From: an uncultured Faecalicatena sp.
Lineage (GTDB): Bacteria > Bacillota > Clostridia > Lachnospirales > Lachnospiraceae
Direction: 5' to 3'
Assembly (NCBI GenBank): GCA_948468385.1
Contig: CAOKHZ010000019.1
Span: 23,913-87,912 of the forward strand
DNA: 64,000 nt
Made by a program: the position numbers and the translations under genes. Positions 7,595 to 15,921 of the stretch are shown one piece after another (within the stretch, counting starts at the first letter, position 1; each line of letters opens with the position of its first letter). The notes under the pieces are model-generated. The model made no database searches and was not told the DNA's origin. It saw nothing but the letters and a program-made list of their open reading frames with translations.

Positions 7595-9595
7595 ATGAAA
7601 AGGATGATTGTCATGGGAATTTTGACTGCTTTACTGGTTTCTTTGCTTGGCGGTTGCGGAAATGCGAACCCGCCGGAAGGGAAGGAAGAGAGAAAAACGC
7701 AAAGGTCGGGTGCGGAAGAGGGAGGGGCGGGAAATCCATTTCTGCAAGAGTTAAAAGAAATTCCGTCAAGTTATTATTCCGCGGCCGAAGAGCAGGGGAC
7801 GCTCATGGAACTCTCATATGAGACGTATGAGTCGATGTCGTATGAGCAAAAATCGCAGAAGATAATGAAGCGAGCCATCGTATACCTTCCTTATAATTAC
7901 GATGAGGAGGAACGATATCCCGTTTTTTATTTGATGCACGGGGGATGGAGCAACGAGACGACATGGCTGGGAACGCCGGATCATCCGGAAAGATTTAAGA
8001 ACGTGATAGATCACGCGATTGCCAATCAAGAGATGGAGCCGATGATCATCGTGTGTCCGACGTACAATAATTTAAGCGGTTCTGACAGCGGGGATTATGG
8101 CCTTGCAATAAAGCTCACGGAGAATTATCACAACGAGCTGGTCAATGATTTGATGCCGGCGGTGGAGGGGACGTATAGTACCTATGCGGAAGGAACCACC
8201 GCCGAGGATTTTAGAAACAGCAGGGACTATCGTGGATTTGGCGGCTTTTCCATGGGCTCGGTCGCGACGTGGCGGACATTCGAATATTGTCTGGATTATT
8301 TCCGTTATTTTATGCCCTTGAGCGGGAGCCTGACCACGAACGGGGGCTACATGGACGAGATTGTAAAAAATTCCGGTCGGACATGGGATGAATTTTTCAT
8401 TCTGGCGATGACCGGCACGGATGATTTCGCGGCCTCGGCCTTTGAGCGGCAGATTGAGTCCATGCGGGAGTATACGGAGAGCTTTCGCTATTCGGATTCT
8501 GAGTCGGAAGGAAACCTCACGTACCGAATCAAGGAAGGGTATTCCCATGACGGAAGGGCTTCGACCGAATATGCCTACAATGGCTTTCGCTGGATCTGGC
8601 ACGAAAATACCGATGCGGTAGGCGCGGAGGATGACGGCGTAAATGCCGCCACGGTACGGTCGGGACATGACGGCGGAGATGTCGACACAATGCAGTCGGG
8701 GAACGTGGATGAGACGTTTTATACGAGGGATACGAAAATCGAGGACGTGATTTCGGATTCCGCCTTTGCGGATTATGGGAGATTGATATTTCCAGTAGAT
8801 GCGGGATACTACGGCGGAGAGACGCTTGGAGAGCTTCGGCTTACGTGGTACAGCCAGATTGACCCGGATAAGACGGTGGAAATTGCCAATTATATGAAAG
8901 GGCATGCCGAGGCGGGAGACGTCATTTTTTATGACATTTATACGGAGGAGGAAAAGGCGGTCGACCCGGAAAAGGAGGATACCGGATTATTTTTCTTCAA
9001 GGGAAATCCGGGGGAAAAGTTTGCCATATGCAATGCAGGCGGAGGGTTTGCCTATGTGGGTGCCATGCATGACAGCTTTCCCCACGCGCTGGAATTGTCC
9101 AAGAAGGGCTATAATGCGTTTGCCTTGATTTATAGGCCGGGCGCGCAGACGGCATGTGAGGATTTGGCAAGGGCGATCCGTTTTGTTTTTGAACACGCGG
9201 AGGAACTGGAAGTGGACACGGACTGCTATTCTTTGTGGGGCGGCAGTGCGGGAGGACGGATGGCGGCCTATCTTGGTTCGTATGGGACGGCGGCGTTTGG
9301 CGAGAAAGATTTACCACGGCCGGGCGCGGTGATCATGCAGTATACCGGCCATGGCGAGTATGGGGAAAATGACCCGCCGACGTATGCCTGCGTGGGGGAA
9401 AATGACGGAATCGCCAGTTGGCGTACCATGGAGAGAAGGCTCGCGCGCATGAGCGACCTTGGCATTGACACGAAGTTTCACAAATATCCGGGGCTCGGCC
9501 ATGGTTTCGGATTGGGAACGAATACGGCCGCGGATGGATGGATTGAGGACGCGGTGGCATTCTGGGAGAGACAAATGAAGGCTAAAAGAGAGTAG
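7595..9595 (+). CDS. Lipoprotein with two alpha/beta-hydrolase (esterase) domains
   Basis: A 666-aa surface lipoprotein. The start at 7595 gives MKRMIVMGILTALLVSLLGGC, a lipoprotein signal with lipobox LGGC; AAGGAG lies upstream. Residues about 60-340 are an esterase-D/feruloyl-esterase type domain (PF00756): YPVFYLMHGGWSNETTW, the nucleophile elbow GFGGFSMGS, and a late GYSHDG His. Residues about 390-665 form a second alpha/beta hydrolase with elbow LWGGSAGG, acid region VGENDG and YPGLGHGFG His. Such pairs de-esterify acetyl or feruloyl groups on plant polysaccharides. No carbohydrate-binding module is visible. It is followed by an alcohol dehydrogenase gene after 62 bp. Confidence 0.85.
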   Translation: MKRMIVMGILTALLVSLLGGCGNANPPEGKEERKTQRSGAEEGGAGNPFLQELKEIPSSYYSAAEEQGTLMELSYETYESMSYEQKSQKIMKRAIVYLPYNYDEEERYPVFYLMHGGWSNETTWLGTPDHPERFKNVIDHAIANQEMEPMIIVCPTYNNLSGSDSGDYGLAIKLTENYHNELVNDLMPAVEGTYSTYAEGTTAEDFRNSRDYRGFGGFSMGSVATWRTFEYCLDYFRYFMPLSGSLTTNGGYMDEIVKNSGRTWDEFFILAMTGTDDFAASAFERQIESMREYTESFRYSDSESEGNLTYRIKEGYSHDGRASTEYAYNGFRWIWHENTDAVGAEDDGVNAATVRSGHDGGDVDTMQSGNVDETFYTRDTKIEDVISDSAFADYGRLIFPVDAGYYGGETLGELRLTWYSQIDPDKTVEIANYMKGHAEAGDVIFYDIYTEEEKAVDPEKEDTGLFFFKGNPGEKFAICNAGGGFAYVGAMHDSFPHALELSKKGYNAFALIYRPGAQTACEDLARAIRFVFEHAEELEVDTDCYSLWGGSAGGRMAAYLGSYGTAAFGEKDLPRPGAVIMQYTGHGEYGENDPPTYACVGENDGIASWRTMERRLARMSDLGIDTKFHKYPGLGHGFGLGTNTAADGWIEDAVAFWERQMKAKRE

Positions 9596-9657
9596 AGAGA
9601 AAGTCGCAATCCGCGGCCGGTTGGGTCGCGGATAGAGACGAAAAGGAGAGAAGGGCG

Positions 9658-10827
9658 ATGAATAATTTTATTTTTGAAAACGCGACGAAAACATTTTTTG
9701 GGAAAGGGTGCGTCAAGGAATACCTGGCCTGCCTTTCCAGCCACTATGGGAAAAATGTGATGCTTTGCTATGGCGGCGGTTCCATCAAAAAGAACGGCAT
9801 TTATGACGAGGTGGTGGAAAGCCTTGTAAAGGTGGGAAAGAACGTGGTGGAGTTTTCCGGCATCATGCCGAATCCGACCTATGCAAAGGTGCTGGAGGGG
9901 GCAAGGGCGGCCAGGGAAAATGAGATAGACTTGCTGCTTGGAGTGGGAGGCGGGAGCGTGATGGACTGCTGTAAGGGCATTTCCATGGCGGCAGTCTATG
10001 ATGGTGACATTTGGGATGATTTTTTTGCAAGACCCGGTGTCATGGAGTTTGAGCCGCTTCCTTTGGGAGTCATTGTCACCGTGTCTGGAACCGGAAGTGA
10101 GATGAACGGCGGGGCGGTCATCACGAATGAGGCGTTGAAGATGAAGACAGGCCGGGATTATGCAAAATGTAACCCGAAGTTTGCGCTGATTGACCCTGCA
10201 TACATGTATAGCGTGCCGAAACGGCAGATGGTGTCCGGGGCGTTTGACACGCTGTCCCACATCATGGAGATTTATTTTAGCAAACCGGATGAGAATAATG
10301 TTTCAGATGACATCGCGGAGGCGTTGATGAAAAATGTCATCCAAAATCTGCGCGTGGCAATCGAAAATCCGCAGGATCCGGTGGCGCGAAGCAACCTGGC
10401 CTGGGATGCGGCCATGGCGGAAAACCGTATCATCAAGCTGGGCAAGCAGACGGATTTTGAGTGCCATCAGATGGAGCATCAGCTTGGAGCATACACAGAC
10501 TGCAACCATGGCGAGGGATTGGCGGTATTGCATCCGGTCTATTATCGGCATATTTACAAGGACGGGCTTTCGAAATTCTGCAGGTTTGCCGTCAACGTGT
10601 GGGGAATACCCGAAAGAGGAAAGACGGAGGAGGAATTGGCGTATGCCGGGGTGGAGGCTTTGGCGGATTTTATCCGGGAAATCGGGCTGCCTGCAACCTT
10701 GCTGGAACTGGGCGTGGACGGGAGTGTGGATTTGAAGGAAATTGCTGATTCTTGTGCCATTGCCCCGGGGAGTTATAAAAAAATGACACACGAAGAAATT
10801 TTGGAGATTTTTAAAGAAAGTTATTAA
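9658..10827 (+). CDS. Iron-containing alcohol dehydrogenase
   Basis: A 389-aa NAD(P)-dependent group III alcohol dehydrogenase (YqhD/BdhA-like). The Rossmann part shows YGGGSIKKNG and GVGGGSVMDCCKGI, then the GTGSEMNGGAVIT turn. Metal-ligand candidates are Asp/His in FDTLSHIMEIYF and the two His of HQMEHQLGAYTDCNHGEG. AAAAGGAGAG lies before the ATG. It probably reduces short-chain or detoxifies reactive aldehydes; neighbours include flavodoxins, an aldo/keto reductase and a RibD-like reductase, which fits redox handling. Confidence 0.93.
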   Translation: MNNFIFENATKTFFGKGCVKEYLACLSSHYGKNVMLCYGGGSIKKNGIYDEVVESLVKVGKNVVEFSGIMPNPTYAKVLEGARAARENEIDLLLGVGGGSVMDCCKGISMAAVYDGDIWDDFFARPGVMEFEPLPLGVIVTVSGTGSEMNGGAVITNEALKMKTGRDYAKCNPKFALIDPAYMYSVPKRQMVSGAFDTLSHIMEIYFSKPDENNVSDDIAEALMKNVIQNLRVAIENPQDPVARSNLAWDAAMAENRIIKLGKQTDFECHQMEHQLGAYTDCNHGEGLAVLHPVYYRHIYKDGLSKFCRFAVNVWGIPERGKTEEELAYAGVEALADFIREIGLPATLLELGVDGSVDLKEIADSCAIAPGSYKKMTHEEILEIFKESY

Positions 10828-10940
10828 CCGGTAAAAAGGCAGACAACGCTATGGGCGTATGGAAAAAATGCCGGAAACATGATGAAAAATCATGATAAAA
10901 GAATGTGATAAAAAGAATGTGATAAATGGAGGAGATTAGG

Positions 10941-11618
10941 ATGAAAAAGATTATCGTATTATTTTTGGGTGTATGCATGCTTATCAGTTTAGTATCTTGC
11001 GGCAAGCAAGACGACGCGTCGGGGACGGATACGAATGCGACGACGCAGGAGGGCACGGAGAATGCTTCCGGTCAGGAGACGGTGGACGGCGCGAAAGATG
11101 ACGCTTCGGGTTCCGGGGAAAATACCGGGACGGGAAAGACGCTGGTCGTATATTTTTCGGCAACGGGAAATACGAAAGAGGTCGCGGATTATATTGCGGC
11201 AGAAACGGGTGCGGACATGTTGGAATTGCAGCCGGTGGATGCCTATAGCAGCGATGATTTGAACTGGAGGGATGACGACAGCCGGGTCGTCTATGAGCAT
11301 GAGAACCCGGAGGCACGGGTGATGGAACTTGTTGAGTCCACGGTCTCAGACTGGGAGTCCTACGACACAGTATTTATCGGATATCCTATTTGGTGGGGAA
11401 TAGCCGCCTGGCCGGTGGATGCCTTTATTGCGGCCAATGATTTTACGGGCAAAACCGTGATTCCTTTCTGTACTTCCTCTACGTCCGGTTTGGGTGAGAG
11501 CGGGGAGTTGCTGGAAGAAGCGGCCGGAACGGGAAACTGGCTGGAGGGAATGCGATTTTCGTCGAATGCCTCGAAGGAGACGGTACAAAGCTGGCTTGAC
11601 GGCTTGGGAGTATCATGA
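10941..11618 (+). CDS. Flavodoxin-domain lipoprotein
   Basis: A 225-aa protein. The ATG at 10941 follows GGAGGAGATTAGG and gives a lipoprotein signal MKKIIVLFLGVCMLISLVSC. A Ser/Gly/Asp-rich linker (to about residue 60) leads to a flavodoxin fold: VVYFSATGNTKEVADYI (FMN phosphate loop), LNWRDDDSR, FIGYPIWWGIAAWPVDAF and PFCTSSTSGLGESG. This variant (Flavodoxin_4) is typical of anaerobes. Membrane anchoring of a flavodoxin on the outside implies extracytoplasmic electron transfer (inference). A second, cytosolic flavodoxin lies at 14581. Confidence 0.88.
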   Translation: MKKIIVLFLGVCMLISLVSCGKQDDASGTDTNATTQEGTENASGQETVDGAKDDASGSGENTGTGKTLVVYFSATGNTKEVADYIAAETGADMLELQPVDAYSSDDLNWRDDDSRVVYEHENPEARVMELVESTVSDWESYDTVFIGYPIWWGIAAWPVDAFIAANDFTGKTVIPFCTSSTSGLGESGELLEEAAGTGNWLEGMRFSSNASKETVQSWLDGLGVS

Positions 11619-11672
11619 GAGTTCCCGATTGAAAAAATGTATGGAGCGTGAAACGGGTGTCAGAAGCTGAGT

Positions 11673-11704
11673 GCTGCGGGGAATAGGTGGAGCCCCGCAG
11701 CTTT
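11673..11704. terminator. Intrinsic terminator between flavodoxin and LysR genes
   Basis: Nine-bp perfect stem GCTGCGGGG/CCCCGCAGC followed by TTT on the plus strand. It lies between two convergent genes. Confidence 0.7.
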
Positions 11705-11720
11705 CAGTATGGCATCCGGC

Positions 11721-12608
11721 TTACGATGTCATCTGTTGCAATTGTAATAGAAACTTCTCGGCGGCTTTTGTAAAGATCTGATATTTTTTCCACACGACAT
11801 GCAGGGTGGTTTGGGTCGCGGAGGAGAGCGGTCGGAAGCATAAATTTCCCTCCCCCGTGACATTTATGATTTTGTCAAGACAGACGGCGTATCCCATCCC
11901 TTCTTCCACCATGAGGGAGCCGTTGAAAAGAAGGTTGTATGAAGCCACGATATTTAATTTTTCTTTGTCGCATGCAAGCAGCGTAGGGAGACTAGAGTCG
12001 AAAATGGCCTGCCTGGAGACGATGAGCGGCTTGTCCCATAAATCCGTTGGCTGAATGATTTCTTTTTGAGCCAGGGGGGAGTCTCGCCGCATCAGAATTC
12101 CGAAGCGGTCTTTTGAAGGGATTTTCAAATGCTCGTACTTTGACGTGTCAAACGCGCCGAATAAAAGGCCAAAATCTAGCAATCCCCGATCCAGGTTTTC
12201 GGTCACGGTAGTCTTGTCACCGCTGACAATGTGAAAATGAACGAGCGGGTATTCTTTTTGAACGGTTCGCGCCGCTTTGGCCAAAAAGCGGACGCAGTCG
12301 GATTCTCCGGCTCCGATGGTGATGTCACCGGCAACGGTTTCATCCGTCAAGGAAATTTCATCTTCTGTTTTCTTTACCAATTCCATGATTTCTTCCGCCC
12401 GTTTGCGGAGAAGCATTCCCTCTTCCGTCAACGTGATTTTGCGGTTGCTTCGGATAAATAACTGTTTTCCGAGTTCTTCTTCCATGTCCTTTAACTGCCT
12501 GGAGAGGGTGGGCTGTGAAAGATGCAAAGATTTTGCCGCGCCGGAGATGCTCTGCTCCCTCGTGACGGCCAGAAAATATTGTAAAACACGCAATTCCATA
12601 AAATTCAA
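11721..12608 (-). CDS. LysR-family transcriptional regulator
   Basis: A 295-aa LysR protein. The N-terminal helix-turn-helix reads ISGAAKSLHLSQPTLSRQL followed by LGKQLFIRSNRKITLTEEG; the co-inducer domain runs to the end. It is transcribed away from the MATE pump gene at 13044 across a 435-bp spacer, the arrangement in which LysR proteins commonly control the divergent gene. Its target is therefore probably the MATE pump, or the convergent flavodoxin unit. Confidence 0.92.
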   Translation of the reverse strand: MNFMELRVLQYFLAVTREQSISGAAKSLHLSQPTLSRQLKDMEEELGKQLFIRSNRKITLTEEGMLLRKRAEEIMELVKKTEDEISLTDETVAGDITIGAGESDCVRFLAKAARTVQKEYPLVHFHIVSGDKTTVTENLDRGLLDFGLLFGAFDTSKYEHLKIPSKDRFGILMRRDSPLAQKEIIQPTDLWDKPLIVSRQAIFDSSLPTLLACDKEKLNIVASYNLLFNGSLMVEEGMGYAVCLDKIINVTGEGNLCFRPLSSATQTTLHVVWKKYQIFTKAAEKFLLQLQQMTS

Positions 12609-12789
12609 CCTCCTTCTGTCAAAAGTTTTCCAACTGTGTGGTTGTGCGAATTTTGCGAATGTATGAGTTGGGTGGAACGCTTAATGAAGGTGACACTTGG
12701 CCTTGTCATCATATGGTTTCTAAATGTGGTATTAGTATATCATAATGCATCATGCTTGTAAAGCATATACAAATATTTAATATAAGTAT

Positions 12790-12818
12790 TTGCTATTTAT
12801 CAGCGTGCATATTATACT
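12790..12818 (+). promoter_or_regulatory. Candidate sigma-A promoter for the MATE gene
   Basis: TTGCTA (12790-12795), a 17-base spacer and TATACT (12813-12818). It lies in the LysR-MATE divergent spacer (12609-13043), which otherwise holds AT-rich palindromic stretches near 12730-12790 and copy B of the three-hairpin repeat. The transcript would begin with that repeat. Confidence 0.45.
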
Positions 12819-12894
12819 ATTCTCATGGAAAATGAAAAGCAAGTCATACGACCGGCTTGAGAAGGATAGGATTCACTGTCAACCCGGTTGTATA

Positions 12895-13022
12895 CTGAGC
12901 GGCAGATTTGACTGCCGTTCAGTATAATATGATGCGCACAGCCGCATAGGGAAATATGCCGCTTTGCGGCTGCGGCTGGCGCAATACTCACGGCAGATAA
13001 AATCTGTCGCGAGTATAAATTG
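12895..13022. repeat. Three-hairpin intergenic repeat, copy B
   Basis: Same order as copy A: CTGAGCGGCAG/CTGCCGTTCAG (12895-12922), CAGCCGCA/TGCGGCTG (12939-12972) and ACTCACGGCAGAT/ATCTGTCGCGAGT (12986-13014), then ATAAATTGT. The first stem pairs in both copies although its outer bases differ (GTAAGC/GCTTAC in A, CTGAGC/GTTCAG in B). It ends about 20 bases before the MATE start codon. Confidence 0.75.
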
Positions 13023-13043
13023 TAATGGAAGGGAGACTATAGG

Positions 13044-14390
13044 ATGGAAAAAGAAAATAAGATGGGAACGGGTGCGATTCCTTCATTACTGCTAAAGACG
13101 GCAATCCCGTTGATGCTTTCGTTGCTTGCAAATAATTTGTATAACATGGTGGATAGCATTTTTATCTCGCATATGAGCGAGGATGCCCTGACCGCGCTTT
13201 CCATGGCATCCCCGGTGCAGCAGCTGATGGCGGCGCTTGGCTGCGGAATCGCGGTGGGACTGAATGCGGCGGTTTCCAAGGCATTGGGGGAGAAAAACCC
13301 GGAGAAGGCAAAAAATACGGCATCCGCGGCAATTTTTCTGGGAATCTGCGCGTGGGTAATCATTATAGTGTGCTGCATTCTGTTTGTACGGCCGTATTTC
13401 CAATGGCAGGCGGGGCAGAACCAAAGAATCGCGGAGTACGGCGTCTCCTATCTTGAAATATGCATGCTGTTTTCCTTGGGACAAATGATGCAATGGGTGT
13501 TTGACCGCCTGATTATTGCCAATGCAAAATCCATGTTATTTTTGATAACGCTTGGCACGGCGGCGGTCGTGAACCTGATTTTAGACCCTATTTTCATCTT
13601 CGGACTCCTGGGATTTGCACCGATGGGAACCGCGGGAGCGGCATTGGCGACCGTGATAGGACAAAGCTGCGGAGCCGTTCTGGGCGTGATTTTAAATATC
13701 CGGTACAATAAGGAAATTCCAATCCGGTTTACCATAAAGCCGGATGGACGCATGATACTTGACATATTGCGGGTGGGGATACCGACTTCCATCATGCAAG
13801 GGCTGGTATCTGTCATGGGAATCGTAATGAACACGATTTTATACGGTTTTTCCTCAACGGCGGTCGCGGTATATGGAATTTGCGCGAGAGTCCAAAATCT
13901 CGCCGGGATTCCCGTGCATGGCATTGACAATGGGCTGATTCCAATCGTGGCATACAATTATGGTGCCAGGAAGAGAAAACGGATTGACGAAAGCATCCGG
14001 TGGGCATTTATTTACGCGATGACATTGACCGGAATTGTAATCGTGCTGTTGGAGATGTTCCCGGCTCCGCTGCTTGCCTTGTTTGACGCGTCGGAAACGA
14101 TGTTGGCCATCGGGGTTCCTGCCATCCGGATTTTGGCGGTTGGCTGGCTGCTTTCCGTGTTCGGCTTTGTAATCGGTACTACGTTTCAGGCACTGGGAAA
14201 CGGAGGTTACAGTATGTACGTGACGGTCATGCGGCAGGTGGCGCTGCCGATTGGATTTGCCATGCTTTTCTCGAGGACGGGGAATCTCCGGATGATTTGG
14301 GTGGCTTTTTTAATGGCGGAAATATTGACGATACCACTGGTGGTTTTCTTGTTTGGAAAAACGAAGAGAATGGTTTTGAACCGGCTATAA
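13044..14390 (+). CDS. MATE-family multidrug efflux transporter
   Basis: A 448-aa inner-membrane antiporter with about 12 hydrophobic segments in two homologous halves. Family marks are LKTAIPLMLSLLANNLYNMV near the start, MASPVQQLMAALGCGIAVG, and NLILDPIFIFGLLGFAPMG at the end of the first half. MATE proteins export cationic drugs or metabolites with H+ or Na+. AAGGGAG precedes the ATG. The coding region ends with the GGCTATAACCTA segment that also precedes the other copy of the 16-bp hairpin. The divergent LysR is its likely regulator. Confidence 0.93.
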   Translation: MEKENKMGTGAIPSLLLKTAIPLMLSLLANNLYNMVDSIFISHMSEDALTALSMASPVQQLMAALGCGIAVGLNAAVSKALGEKNPEKAKNTASAAIFLGICAWVIIIVCCILFVRPYFQWQAGQNQRIAEYGVSYLEICMLFSLGQMMQWVFDRLIIANAKSMLFLITLGTAAVVNLILDPIFIFGLLGFAPMGTAGAALATVIGQSCGAVLGVILNIRYNKEIPIRFTIKPDGRMILDILRVGIPTSIMQGLVSVMGIVMNTILYGFSSTAVAVYGICARVQNLAGIPVHGIDNGLIPIVAYNYGARKRKRIDESIRWAFIYAMTLTGIVIVLLEMFPAPLLALFDASETMLAIGVPAIRILAVGWLLSVFGFVIGTTFQALGNGGYSMYVTVMRQVALPIGFAMLFSRTGNLRMIWVAFLMAEILTIPLVVFLFGKTKRMVLNRL

Positions 14391-14407
14391 CCTAAAAGTA
14401 TAAACTG

Positions 14408-14449
14408 ATAAACAAAACGAGACTTCTGCACGGGTCTCGTTTTGTTTAT
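14408..14449. terminator. Repeated 16-bp-stem terminator hairpin, copy 2
   Basis: Perfect 16-bp stem identical to that at 7506-7547, with loop TTCTGCACGG in place of TTCTTTGGAG. It closes the MATE transcription unit. Confidence 0.75.
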
Positions 14450-14580
14450 ACTATAGGTGCGTGGAAAGTAGAATACGGTAAATGAAATATTGCACGCAGA
14501 ATAGCAGTTACAATCCAATCCGCGTTGGCGCGGCACTGAGTGGTAACGAATCGCGTGTCAAAGAAGAATGGAGGCAGAAC

Positions 14581-15069
14581 ATGAAAAAATCATTGGTTGC
14601 GTATTTTAGTGCGAGCGGTGTTACCGCAAGCGTGGCGAAAAATCTGGCAGAGGCGGCCAAGTCCGACTTGTATGAGATTATTCCCCAGGTGCTTTACACG
14701 AAGGCAGATTTAAATTGGATGGATAAAAAGGCCAGGAGCACGGTGGAGATGCATGATAAGGTGTTTCGTCCGGCCATGGCAAATGCGGATGCCGACATTT
14801 CGGCGTACGAAGTCATTTATGTCGGTTTCCCTATCTGGTGGTATGTGGCTCCGACCATTATCAATACGTTTTTGGAGGCGTATGATTTTTCGGGAAAGAC
14901 CATTGTTTTGTTTGCAACGTCGGGAGGAAGCGGTTTTGGAGATACATTAAAGGAGTTAGAGGGAAGCTGTCCGGGGGCGAAAATCATGGAAGGAAAATTG
15001 TTAAATGGCAGACCGTCTGTCGCGGAGCTGGAAAACTGGGTGAAAGGTCTTGGGATTGATGGAGAATAG
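14581..15069 (+). CDS. Flavodoxin
   Basis: A 162-aa cytosolic flavodoxin. The ATG at 14581 (GGAGG upstream) starts MKKSLVAYFSASGVTASVAK, with the FMN phosphate-binding loop at residues 8-15, YVGFPIWWYVAPTIINTFLE in the middle, and FATSGGSGFGDT near the second FMN loop. It is shorter than the lipoprotein flavodoxin at 10941 and lacks a signal peptide. Its last bases overlap the start of the next gene, so the two are co-translated. A role as electron donor to the neighbouring reductase is possible but unproven. Confidence 0.92.
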   Translation: MKKSLVAYFSASGVTASVAKNLAEAAKSDLYEIIPQVLYTKADLNWMDKKARSTVEMHDKVFRPAMANADADISAYEVIYVGFPIWWYVAPTIINTFLEAYDFSGKTIVLFATSGGSGFGDTLKELEGSCPGAKIMEGKLLNGRPSVAELENWVKGLGIDGE

Positions 15070-15796
15070 TCGAGAAATTAGAAAAAGGCCGTATGTCATT
15101 TGCCATATTTTAAGTTCCCTGGATGGGAAGATTAACGGTTCGTTTATGGCAACGGAAGCGACGCGTTCTCTCAGCGGGGAATACGGGCGGTTTCGTGAGG
15201 AAATGAATGCGGATGCCTGGCTGTATGGAACGACGACCACGAAAGAATTTTTAGGATTTCGCGAGCCGGTTTTGGAGGAAAACGCAGATGTCCCAGACGG
15301 AGATTTTGTGGTAGATGACAAGGCGGACTTGTATTATGTCTCGGTGGATGTCGATGGAGAGATTGGCTGGGAATCGGGTCGTTTTTGCAACAAAGGGAGA
15401 ACCGAGGCGCATGTGATTGAAATCCTCACAAAAGCCACTTCCGCGTCTTATAAGGCATATTTGCGGAAACATGGCGTATCCTATTTGATTGCTGGGGAAA
15501 ACAAGTTGGATTGCAAGGTGGCCATGGAAAAGCTTTACAAATTATTCCATATTGAGAAAGTATTGATTTGTGGAGGCGGTTTGGTGAACTGGTCTTTTTT
15601 GCAGGCCGGCATGATGGATGAATTGAGTCTTTTTCTCGCACCGGTGACAGATGGAAGCAGAGGAACCGCGTCCTTGTTCGCACACGGCGCGATGGCGGAA
15701 AAAGGGTGGCCGGTGGAATTTTCGCTGAAAGAGGTAAGGACGTTTGAGGACGGAGGAGTCCATCTGAGGTATTTGCCGAAGAACGTGGACGAATAG
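15059..15796 (+). CDS. RibD C-terminal-domain (dihydrofolate-reductase-like) protein
   Basis: A 245-aa cytosolic protein of the RibD_C family. The chosen ATG at 15059 overlaps the flavodoxin stop by 11 bases. YVICHILSSLDGKINGSF is the typical first strand and substrate loop, with WLYGTTTTKEF and KVLICGGGLVNWSFLQAGMMDE (nucleotide-binding GGG) later. Stand-alone RibD_C proteins often act as NADPH-dependent reductases of unknown substrates; a true riboflavin role is unlikely because no other rib genes are present. Confidence 0.88.
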   Translation: MENSREIRKRPYVICHILSSLDGKINGSFMATEATRSLSGEYGRFREEMNADAWLYGTTTTKEFLGFREPVLEENADVPDGDFVVDDKADLYYVSVDVDGEIGWESGRFCNKGRTEAHVIEILTKATSASYKAYLRKHGVSYLIAGENKLDCKVAMEKLYKLFHIEKVLICGGGLVNWSFLQAGMMDELSLFLAPVTDGSRGTASLFAHGAMAEKGWPVEFSLKEVRTFEDGGVHLRYLPKNVDE

Positions 15797-15826
15797 AGAC
15801 GGCTCGAAACTATGAATGAGGACGGC

Positions 15827-15892
15827 GATTGCGAAAGCACTTTGGACGAAGCAATCAGCGTTTAGCGATGGCAGTGTCACCGTCGGGTGACA
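15827..15892. repeat. Hairpin pair in the spacer before the aldo/keto reductase
   Basis: GATTGC (15827-15832) pairs with GCAATC (15851-15856), and TGTCACC/GGTGACA (15875-15892) forms a tight hairpin with a GTCG loop. The spacer is short and has no open frame. It matches the general habit of hairpin-rich spacers in this window but not the sequence of the other elements. Confidence 0.4.
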
Positions 15893-15921
15893 AGTAGGTT
15901 TAGGAAAATGGAGGTATGGTT

